64,000 nucleotides of DNA. It comes from Glandiceps talaboti (Eukaryota > Hemichordata > Enteropneusta > Spengelidae). Every line of letters begins with the position of its first letter. Position 1 is the stretch's first letter. Both the position numbers and the translations under genes were made by a program. Positions 27,901 through 40,600 of the stretch are shown here, piece after piece. A model generated the notes under the pieces. That model saw nothing but the letters and a program-made list of their open reading frames with translations. It made no database searches and was not told the DNA's origin. The DNA is taken from the NCBI RefSeq assembly GCF_964340395.1, contig NC_135560.1:23156675-23220674 (forward strand), given 5' to 3'.

Positions 27901-30900
27901 GATGCTATGGATTCATAGCTGTAAGTCCCTTCTAACTAAATTACTCCCAAGTGGAGATGCCTACATTACTGTCGACATTTTCACTTCAGTGGATAATAAA
28001 CACAAGTACTCTGTGACCTTACATCCTATGCTGTCAAGTACTGTTTTTGACTGCATGGATACATATATATGTACACTGTAAGTGTCAGGATGTATTTCCT
28101 TTCTACTCTCTAATATGATCATTACACCATGAAGTACAGTACTCATCAATCTCAAGTTCACAGTCTAATGCAAGTGCATATGTTCAAGTCCATATCAACC
28201 ATCAATCATTCAACTGAGTACAAAACTATTTTACTAGCTCTATACATTCTAGTCTGGACACAAAACGATTTTTTTTTGAGATCATATCACACCACACTTC
28301 TATATAAAGTGTATAATTATTATGTATATAATTAGTAGGGTTTGTAAGCAGAACAAATATCAGTCTGACTATACACGAACACCAGTTTTAGTTGCAAACA
28401 GAAACAGGCCTTGAGGGAAATGTGATAGTGGGTGTCAAGGAAAACAAGCTGGACAGTTTCCGGAAGAAAAAAAATTCAGAACTTGTTTTCCTTCACACCC
28501 ACTATAACTTAAGTACATGTAGTAGCCTGGAAATATATGAACATACATGTATTGATAAACACATACTCAAATCTGAGCCTGATTGGCCAATTTTCACAGC
28601 TGTTTGACTATTTTAAGTTAGAAAGGCCATGCATTGCATGGTTTAATGTAGAAATGGCTTTTCTATGTTTCCAAGTATTTGCAATGCATCTAAGATGAAG
28701 TTAATCGCACCTGTGACCCCCTTTATGGCAAGAAAAGTTCTTCAAACATTCAACTAACAAACAAGTACACCTAATATCTTACCAGTCTTAGCCTGTTTAC
28801 TGCACTGTCAAGATACATCACTTGCTGGTCATTACGCCTAGCCCTTGTATTGTGCGAGATATGCAATGATGATATTATAAGGTACATGTATGACCAATGA
28901 TGTATCTCAACAGTGCAGTAAACAGGCTATAGGGCTAGGAGGTATGACCAGCTAATGATGTATCTCAACAGTGCAGTAAACAGGCTATAGGGCTAGGAGG
29001 CAGACCAGCTAACGATGTATCTCGACAGCAGAGTAAACAGGCTATATTTCTCTAAAACCTGTTTGCATTGCCAACTAGTTTTATACAAAAGTACACTTTT
29101 TTTAAAAGAAAATTGTAATCTGTTTAAAATCAATGCAATGTACAGAATGAATGTAACTTTATCCCAGCATCAGTTTGAAATCAATTTGAAGTCAGTTCCT
29201 CTGTTTCCACATATACTAAAATCATAGAGTTTCTAATCGATAAAAATTGAATCAGTTTGAAACCACCTCAAGGGGATAGTTTTAAACCAATTCAAAGTAA
29301 ATTGATTCAAAACTGGTTTAACATGGCATAGGGACAGGAGAACCAACTTTTATTCAATTTAGATTTTTTTGTTGGCTTTACGCACTTGAATCCTAACCTT
29401 GAGGTCATTTCCACCACCAAATTATCTTCCATATCTTGCTTATTGACAATGTACTGAGTACTTTGTATACTATACTGACATCTTTTATTCAAGGAACAAC
29501 TTCACACTTTCCATATATATGTAATTCATCCAAAATGAATATAGCCATCATTGCTATTACAATAATTAGGTTTAATTATACACAGCAGGATCTCTTAGTC
29601 TTATCATGGAAGTATAACCCAAGGTCTTATCATCACATTGTCTTTGTCTATTTCACTGTCATTCAGATTTTCTCAATCTTTGAGTGAGAACTATTAACCT
29701 CCAAGTTTTGTTAATAGCCTCTGTTTTACAAATATTTCAACAATGAAGTTAGGAATTACTCCTAACTACTTTATAATAATCCATGTAATAAATGAAGTGT
29801 TATCATATCAATGATCTAATTTGTAACCTACCTCATCAAATCAAATTTGTTGTGTTTGACAGGATGAAAAAGTATAAAATTGATTCAAATCCATTACTAA
29901 GTTTTCTCATGGGGACAGAAACTGGTTTTCGAACTGATTCAGGTGGGGACAGACCTTTTTACTGCTTTCATTGAATGCAACCTCAACAGAACATTATCTG
30001 CTTGTAAAAGGGGAACGGGATCATGTGAGACATCAATTAATATCTCATCACTGTGTTTGGAGTGGTAGAACATGACAGAAAGTCTCAACACTGTCCTATT
30101 TACATACACCACATAAATTATCCTTTTGTTGACATTGTTTGTTCTACGATTAAAAATATACATTTACTCTCTTTTTCTCCTTTTTTTCTTGAAGTAAATT
30201 GTAAAGTCTGTATTAAGAATTGTTTTTTAGAACATTTAATGTTTTGTTTCAATGACAGCTTGTCTTTTGAAGTTTGTAGACATATGTCCTGATAAGTACA
30301 CTTTGATGGATAAAATGTGACTTATGCTGATCATATCTCATGTGAGAATCACAGCTGTGGAACATTTCAAACTGTAGTACAAACATATCAAAGGCAAATA
30401 TCTTGACACACTGCATTACTTTCGTATATATAATGTAGTACATCACTTTGAGGTATTAATCATATGGTAAATATTACAGTCCTCTGTGCAGTAGTAGACT
30501 CTCTTGTATAGCCCGATCACTTTGCAGAATTGTTGTGATCAAATAGATATGAGTTGTGTCAGAATCTATCTGTGTAGTATAGCCTCTGTCTACTCTGACA
30601 CAAGTCATATCATAACTGCCGGTGGTTAAGTTGGAGTGGTTAGCTCATATCAGTAAACCTCTTCCCACTGCTGTCTGTGAGTTGGAACTCACCCAGGGCC
30701 AACTGGGTTTGATTAAAAATTAACAATTCATGTATGTAAGAAGGGTGATGCTCAGTTTGACTCTACCAAATAGCGTAGGTTTTATCTGACTCAGAGTCAC
30801 CCTGACCTGACTACTGCAGTTTCCTCCTATTTCAACACTTGGGCACTGCACAAGTGGCAATCATATTTGAATTTCTAAATTTGATTTGAATGAATACAGT

Positions 30901-33357
30901 GTATATTATAATATCAGTTCTATATAGTTACATTTAGTATATTGACTTATCAATTTAAGACTGTATGTAAATGTTTATACCAATGCAAGGCAATGGAAAT
31001 GACTAATTACAGGGACAGAATGTAACATTATGGTTCTTGGTAGTTACTTGTTTGTTTCATATTAAAATATTTCTATACATATGTCATCCCAACATTTCTA
31101 GCATATGGTACAGATCACACCAGGTATTCGGATGCAATATGAAAATTACAATGTGATAGATTTTTGGAGATACAATGACAGCCTAAGTTTAAAAAAAACC
31201 ACCTTTGTGAATATTTTACCATCTCTAGCCACTGGGTTATTCAGAAAATTGGTAGCCTGCTCACTTTGCAGAATTGTCATGTACAAATAAATGTGAGCTG
31301 TGAGAGTCTATTGTATCTTTCAATCTCACAGCCAGCTTGCTAAATGTACTGTCATCATCAATATGTGTCTGGGTATGTTTGGAGACTAACTTTAAGCAAA
31401 GTGAGACCACAGCATGCAACACACAATGTTACTTTAATCACAGAAGGTGAAAGACTATATAGAAGAAAGCACACATCACACTAAATTCAAGAGTAATTAA
31501 GACATACACATGGTAGCCATACTTTGTGTATGGAATTCTTTACCACTGGACATACATGTAAATAGGCAAGCATCAAATCTGGACACTTTCAAGAAGACAC
31601 ATCTGTTCAAACAAGCATTTTGTGTGGATGAACCCTTTTAAAGTTTAACCATCATTGAATAAGAGCAACATGTATAGTTATGGAGTCTGGCACAATATAA
31701 ATTCTTTAAATTTCTGATTGGTTGATTGATTAATTGGTATCGAAATAACAGTACAATACATTGTATAGCAGCATACTTTTATATGGACTTCAGCTCTAAG
31801 GATTTACATTATAAACACTTAGGAAATAGTGATATGTGTACATGACATATAGTAGAAAACTTAGGAAATAGTGATATGTGTACATGACATATGGTAGAAA
31901 ACTTAGGAAATAGTGATATGTGTACATGACATATGGTAGAAAACTTAGGAAATTGTGATATGTGTACATGACATATGGTAGAAAACTTAGGAAATTGTGA
32001 TATGTGTACATGACATATGGTAGAAAACTTAGGAAATTGTGATATGTGTACATGACATATGGTAGAAAACTTAGGAAATTGTGATATGTGTACATGACAT
32101 ATGGTAGAAAACTTAGGAAATTGTGATATGTGTACATGACATGGTAGAAAACTTAGGAAATTGTGATATGTGTACATGACATATGGTAGAAAACTTAGGA
32201 AATTGTGATATGTGTACATGACATGGTAGAAAACTTAGGAAATAGTGATGTGTACATGACATGGTAGAAAACTTAGGAAATAGTGATATGTGTACATGAC
32301 ATATGGTAGAAAACTTAGGAAATTGTGATATGTGTACATGACATATGGTAGAAAACTTAGGTTGCTATGCACTCAATGGCATCTCGAGGGATCTTGTGAG
32401 ATCTTCTGCGAGACTACATGACATATGCTAGGAGGAGTAGATTAACATCTAAGAATGATACATTTATAGTAGGTGTGAAAAGTTCACAGTTTGAATTATA
32501 CATGACACAAGTCTAGGACCCAAGGTGTATGAATAACCACTCAAAGCTACTTAGCTACCTGGCTTGGCAATGTCTTTCACCAAAACAAGCTACATGCAGT
32601 GTATTGTGTCAGATAGCAAAGTCTCTGGGCTATTAATAGCATGTACATATAGAAGTATATGGTACTACACACAAGGTGCAGATTAGCCTGGAATCCATGC
32701 GCATGGGGATTTGAAGTTTTAGTTTCCCCTCAAACTAAAACTTAAAATCCTCATCCACATGGATTCAAGGCTAGATGCAGATACAATAATTATATGTTAA
32801 CGTCCATAAGGCCTAATAAAAAAAATTGTGTGGTTCCGATTACGCTCAATTTTAGAATAGGTGGGTTAGGCAGATTTTTTAATTTATTTTATTACATTTT
32901 TTTTCATGTGTGAGTGTCTAGTTCAGGTTTTCCATTGTTTTCCAAATGGTCTCTGTGTTATTTATTTATTTCTTATTATCAGATGTACAGCCATTACAGA
33001 TTGGAAGAACAGTTTTATATTGTCTTTTAAAGTTAGTATCAGTTTCCATGTCCACTATTTCCCATGCAACTTCACAATTTTTACAATTTTATTATTTTTT
33101 TCTTAAATATATTTTTTAAAAAGTTAAGGATCAACAGGGAAAAACGAGGTGGGGTCGGGTAACCAGAACTAAACAATTATTTTTTTTAGGCCTAACCATA
33201 CTAATACTATTAACATTTGAGATTGTGAAGTCAGGGACAAACTTCCTGGTGAAGTTTGCTTTGTTTATTTCAAGTGGTAATATCTCTTTTGACTTGTTGC
33301 AAAAAGTATTTTAGAACTGCAGACAGTATGGCTAGTACAATGCAGTTACATTATAAA

Positions 33358-33418
<61 letters not shown>

Positions 33419-33703
33419 GTGTGTTTGTTAGTGAGTGTGTGTGTTTACATGTGTATGATTTGATATTTTGATGTGAAAATACAAGTTCATTTGATATACA
33501 TGTAGTTACCTTATCACAACAGTACTTAATGAATCAAATTTCACATCTCCCAGAGAAATATTTGTTTCCATGGTAACATTATAAGTACTTGATTGATATG
33601 ATTACTCAGAAGATTCTATATCTTACATGATTCTTTCTGATATTGTCAACACCTCTCTATAACAGACAGACAGCGAGACAGAAAGACAGCGAGACAGACA
33701 GCG

Positions 33704-33752
<49 letters not shown>

Positions 33753-34067
33753 TTTCACCATTTCTTACATGTAGATTCACTGACCATTGCTTTCAACAAC
33801 TAGAAATAAATCCAGTCTGGAGACTGAGGAATCTCCCTAAGGTTGAAAATTGAACTACAGTTGCTGATCAATCCATATCCCTAGCTGTGTTTTCTACTAA
33901 ATAACATTAATTTTCACCTACATGTAGTTTTCTATACAGGTATTCATGTACATAGTATTACATGTACATGTACACATACAGAACTCCTGCCAGTCTTCTA
34001 AATGATGGTTTCATAACACAGATGCCTTGTCAGCAAATCACCAGTTCCAATAGCTTATCCTCTGTCC

Positions 34068-34110
<43 letters not shown>

Positions 34111-34586
34111 TCTGTCTGTCTGTGTCTCTGTCTTTCTTTCTTTCTCTTCCTCCCTTTTCATATCCTGTTCTCTAGTGAAATGCCCACAGGTACTAGGTAT
34201 AGTACTGTTCACAGGTAGGCTATTTATATTCTTTCAAACAACCAAGGTCCTAGAACAATCTGGTCTAACTACTGCTTAATTACACGGGCATCTATAGCTT
34301 TCAACAACTAGAAATATATCCAGTCTGGAGACTGGGAAATCTCCCTAAGGTTGAAAATTGAACTACAGTTGCTGATCAATCCATATCCCTAGCTGTGTTT
34401 TCTACTAAATAACATTAATTTTCACCTACATGTAGTTTTCTATACAGGTATTCATGTACATAGTATTACATGTACATGTACACATACAGAACTCCTGTCA
34501 GTCTTCTAAATGATGGTTTCATAACACAGATGCCTTGTCAGCAAATCACCAGTTCCCATAGCTTATCCTCTGTCCCTGTCTATCTA

Positions 34587-34623
<37 letters not shown>

Positions 34624-37600
34624 GTCTCTGTCTTTCTTTCTTTCTCTCCCTCCCTCTTTCTCATATCCCATTCTCTAGTGAAATGCCCACAGGTATAGTA
34701 CGGTTCACAGTAGGTTATTTATATTCTTTCTAACAACCAAGGTCCTAGAATAATCTGGTCTAACTACTGCTTAATTACACGGGCATCTATAGCATACATG
34801 TATTATTTAAATTCATCAACACTTTCATTTCATTTCATTTTTTGAAATATCTGCATGTATGTATACATTTTTTTCTTATCTCTCCAGGTCACCCATGTCC
34901 TGAGTTATGAAATGACATACAATGTATAGCATTTCATGAACAATATTTATATTTCCCTTCAATATTCAATATCCGTATGCATCATTAATAACATTAACAA
35001 TACACAATATACAATGCTCCACCAATGGAACTGTAATATGGGGCATGTAATGTGCAGTGCACAGTGACTTTTTTTTTCATCAGCGTTTTGCTTCACGTCA
35101 TAACATATCTATAACCCTGCAATCACTATACACACTGAACTGAACTATGAGATAGGACAGAATACAGAGCATTTGAATGTCTTAGATTGAAGTTAGAAGT
35201 CAGCAGGTTGACCATAACTATTAGTCAGTAGCTGTGTGCCCTCTAATAAAAAAACTTTTCTTTTTTTTGGATCAAAATGCTAAAAATTTGGTTTCTCTGT
35301 TATTCATCAACGACTGTAATAAGGGGTAATCTAGTGCATCACAAGGAATTGTTGAATTCTTTCCAACACTCTCGGGGCAACTCTTAGAAGAGTTATTCCC
35401 AAAACATCAGCTCCAATACTCTCAGTGGTGTGAGGATTCAACTCTTTAGAAGTGTTATTCCCAAAACATCAGCTATTTCAAAGTTTATTTGAACTAAGAA
35501 CATTTTGACAAGTTTTTATCTTAATCTGGTCTTGGTAGCATTTTCATATATTTTCAATAACTGCTGTGAAACAGTGATGTTTGTTAGTGACTCATCGTAT
35601 TAGCTTTAGCAGACACACTGGTCAATAGGCTTGATACATATTTCTACAATTTCTTTGAAGGACGTTAAACTATTTCCATCCTGAATATTGATTTTACAAT
35701 GGGTTAGTCTTTGCATATCAATAAGTACGGTCACATGGGTTATTTCTATCACCAGCAACCTTACTGCTGTAATCTTTTTAGTACTTAATAATAAATTGAA
35801 ATGCACAACACCAACCACTGCCAATACGTGATGGATTTCACATTAATGAGATTTAAGATTTCAATTTAATTCCTGAGAAATAACGACCTGTGCTCTATTT
35901 AAAAATTGTGGATTAGATATCAAGCAAGTTACATGATAGACTGGGACATAAATTAACTTACAGTACTGTGTCTAAGCAACATACCTTCACTTCGCCATTC
36001 ACATGTGTGTGTGCTGGTATTTTTATGATATTTTTAAACCCACAAAACAACAAAACATGGATGAAGTATTTTGCTTTAAACAGAGGTCTATTTAGGGTCA
36101 ACAGAATAAAAAGAAACCACATACCACAAGAAGCCACTTCAGTACATAGATGTACTTTGCTCTGCTTACCTTCTGGGCTCCTGTCTAACTATCTAATCTG
36201 CATATCCAGTTATTCATTAGTGTGTGCTTAATGATTGAGTTGTCCTTATCACAGCTGACACTTGAAATGGTTTGGCTGTGTTCAGGTGCTCACTAATACA
36301 CACACACACATACATGATTATATGTGCATGGACACTCCGTCTATAAATCTACATGTGCAAAATATGCTAGCGGCAACTATTCTGTATTTCAGTCGTTGAC
36401 AATCTAATGTTTCAATTTAGGACACGTCTACATCAACACAGTCACATATTTTAAGTTCACTACACTTGTGGCTGATGATACCAATCAGCTTAAAGTTAAG
36501 GGGTCTAATCCATCCTATCAGTAACATCACCTTAACATGAACTCCCTAGATTGATTACATTCTGTTCTATAAAGGTAACATCGTCCTCTCTTCATCCATT
36601 CAGACACCTACTGTTTATAGTATAGCCATCCAGTGTGCCCTCTCATGGTAGCCAAATTTTGTTGTTGTGAGTCAAAATGAGAAAAATCGAAATTTCTTGT
36701 GAGTCACCACATAGTAAGAGATAGGAGAACACCAAATTTTGGTGCGTCACTAGAAATTGTGTGCGTCTATGGCACGTCAAATTTGCTTAGAAGGCACACT
36801 GTAGCCATCTGAGCATTTCAGCACATCTATTGCCAAGTCATGTACAAAATGCAGAATGGATAAACCAGTGTGTGTGGGGAAATTGGTTTATAATCCAAAA
36901 CATGGCCCTGATGTAGGATGACTCCTATAGATATAATTACGACAATGTGGAGTAGCCTAAATACTGAATCATGCATACATTTACATGTACACCAATAATT
37001 ATAGCCATACACTTGTTAAAGTGTATGGATGAGGATTGCGTATTTCTTTGAATTTTTAATTTATAAAACAATGTTATCATGGCTTCCTACTTGAAAAATC
37101 AATATGAAACAACATATACCAAGTCCTTGTTTGTAACTCTATAGATTGCAATATGTATGTAAAATGTTTGTTACTGTACATACAATAACAAACTTTTTTT
37201 TATTGTAACACATGTTTTAGCTTTTTGCAATGTAATGAGCTACAAGCACACATTTGTTCAATGTTGTTTCACATTGATTTTTCAAGTAGGATGCCATGAT
37301 AAACTTATTTCATAAATTGAAAAATCCAAACTAAATACAAATCCTCATCCATATGGTCACTTTAACATGTACCTTAAACTCAGACAAAATGACAAGGTAG
37401 CCATGTTTTAAAGTTAATCTCTATACCTTTACAAATACATAATGTATCATGAATATTTGTCTTTACAATGATAATGGAATTTGAACTTCAAACTGCACTG
37501 TACATGTTTTTGTAGGAGGGATTGTTACGTTTATGTATTTTCAGACATTTCATATTTGATATTTGAACATGATATTGTGACAGTAATTTTACATTTCATT

Positions 37601-40600
37601 TGTACTATACAGCTACATGTATAGCATGTTGCTTGCCATCATCCATCCGTCCATCCATCCATCCATCTGTCCATCCATCCATCTGTCAAGACGTCCATCC
37701 GTCCATCCACCCGTCCATCCATCCATCCACCGTCCATCCATCCGTCCGTCCATCCATCCATCCAGCCATCCATCCATCATACATTTATAGAGCACAGGGT
37801 GTTTAAAGTGCCCTTGTGAAAGATGACTCTGATTTCCTGAATGTCTCAAGAGTGGACAATTTATGTAGTATTACTTAGGTATTTGATGACAGTCTTACCT
37901 TCCAAGAGATCCCTTGCCAATCCAGGTTCAGCTTTGGTGACATTGATGAAGTCTGATAATATACTATCTTTGACTGGTGAGTTGATATTACGTGCCATGG
38001 CTGTCACCAATGACCACTCACTTGGATGTAAAATGCTCAATCTTTCATCAATCCACCTACATTTGTATCATCTTGTTAACTAAATAAATCTGTAAAAAGA
38101 TGAAAATATGATTTATTATTCAACTTTGGGATGACTTAAAACAAAGATCAAATTCTAAAAGGCAGAAATGGGGAAAATATGGGAGAATTACCATATTTCT
38201 ATATGAGGTTGAAAACTCTGAAAAAAACTTCAGAATCCCCCTTGATTTATTATTATTGACACATAACAATAACACATAACAATGTTCAGAATCAATAGAA
38301 ACAAACACAAGTGGTGCTTTTGGTGATTGACTTCAGCAATTGCAGCCCTACATTTTGAAAACCACAAACTTATATGTACAAATCACTGAACACAAACAAT
38401 CCAAAGTTCATTATCTATATACCTTAGTAAGCATTCTCACCAGCCACAGTACAACTTTTCTGCTGACGTAACGAAAATAATACTCTGGCTTCTTCCACAG
38501 TACTACTATTCAGTATTTTGTAAAAGTAATAAATATTCATGAGCAATGACATAACAACAATCCAACCAATCAACGACCTACTTATCAAAATATGTTTTCT
38601 AACATGTACAAATCTATGTATGATGCATGTGATGTTTTGACGGTGAACTAAATGTTACTATTTGTCACTGTGAAATAAAGAACTAAATTAAGTAGTCTGT
38701 AGATGCCACTGTGAGTAAATTTAAGTTTTACAGGGCCATTCACTTGAAGCAAAGGTATTTTCTGACTATCAAGAGAGTGTAACACAGGTGGACGGCATGA
38801 ACAAGTATTGACAAATGCACTGTGTATCAGTGTAAAGTGGGCAATATTTAAGGCATATGTAACGTAACAGGTCTCATTTCAAAACCACTAAGATAACCAA
38901 CATTAGCAGTTCAAGAGTACAAAGCAAGAAATAGCAAAGATTTGTTGGAAATTGTCAATTTTGTGCTGAAATTATTATACATGCACTGCACTGAGTAGTA
39001 CAGGGCACCGTAAATATAGTCTCAGAGTCCTGAGTACACTGAGTTAAACTGTCGTGCAAATAGATTTGTAGCATACACACTTTGTAGCATTCAGCCAGGT
39101 TTCATTCCTTGTAAAATCAAGAATGTTTTGTAAACAACACATCAATAACTAAGGTTGTAAATAATATGCGAACTTGCATGAATCAGCCAATCTCAGTTTG
39201 TTGTAACCCAGTTACATTACATGTACGTGTTTGCATGGCTGTAACTTGACAATTACAAATTCGCATCTGACAATATACAGCTTCGGTTAAATCCATACTG
39301 TAATTCAGTACTTCCACAGACAGGCAAGATTTATAAGTCGTTATTTTCTGTTCAAATCATTCTAAGCTTGTCCAGATGATGACAAAATCAAATTTTGACA
39401 ACAAGAACCAAAGCTTTTTTCAGTTTTCAGTGTACATGTACATATCCCCAGGATCACATGGTATGTATGTGACAATCTGATTGGTTGTAGTGTTGATTAT
39501 ATTTTAATGACAGTGCATTACCACCATGGTTGTAAGATATACTGCTGTCCATGCATGTACCTAAGGATATATTGCATGGAGCTTTCACCTCTAAGTGTTT
39601 GTACATGTCTACTCTGTTCCTGACACTTTTGACACAGTGCATGACTTTGTTGATATAACAAATATTCCATGTCTAGGAATAGCTTCAGTTGTACGGGGTC
39701 GACCCCTTCACATTTGTCATCCTGATCCATGTAGCCTAGCTAGAGCTGCAGATGTACAGTATGTGCATGTGCTATACAGGATGGAGAGACCTTCCTTTGA
39801 TTCAAAAGCCACTGAAACAAAGTCTACATTCATACATAGGTTATAGTGTTCTTCCCAGGTTTAATAGACTGCAAGGATGGTGTGCTAATTTGAATACTAA
39901 TTTGCATATAAATAACATTGTAATTTGCATAATAGGCATGTCTTCAACACTCATGGCACTGAAACATACATGTACATGTACTCTGACATGTTCATATGTA
40001 ACACATACACACATGGACATTGGGATCAGCCAATTGTCTTCACATGAATTATAACGTTGTCATTCAAAGACTACTAAAACTCCAGGATGGTAGAACACAT
40101 TTGAAGCATGGCAGAAACCTGCCAAGCATTGTAGCCTGGGTTGCAAGGATGACTATAGCACCAAGCTTTCTCTATAGTGGGGAGAACACTGGGTTCTCTT
40201 AGCTTCTTCCACTTTTCACATAGTCCGTCCAGTTTATTCAACATCTCCAGCTAAATTTGGATCATTCTGTTAAATCCAGTTATACATGTAGTTCACCCTC
40301 AACACCTTGTTGATATTGGTTTGCAGTTAAGAAAGTAATCATTATACACACCCACAACCACATATATTCTGAACACTCTTGATTCACTCTTTTCAGTAAA
40401 ATTGGTAACATTTTTTTCTCAATCAACAAGGGGCATTGAACGCGGTCTATAACCTTATAAATGAAGGACACATGATTTGTTTAAAACATGTCTGTTTCTC
40501 TATCAAAGTGGAAGCACTATGATTCATATATACATTTGTAGATTCCCTTCTAGAATCTTCTATGATCAGTATAGTGTTTTCGAAAGTCTACATGAATAAA

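Larger units (their letters stand above)
24864..37898. other. OTUD7 intron 2 (about 13 kb), repeats only
   Basis: No exon was found on either strand. It contains a poly-T and a poly-C tract, dispersed 58-bp repeats, a SINE, a LINE 3' end, a 42-bp minisatellite, hairpins, microsatellites and a 508-bp tandem duplication, listed separately where structured. Confidence 0.6.

Noticed and set aside
31796-32219. Frames repeating [14 protein letters not shown]
   Set aside because: Artefact of the 42-bp minisatellite, open in more than one frame.
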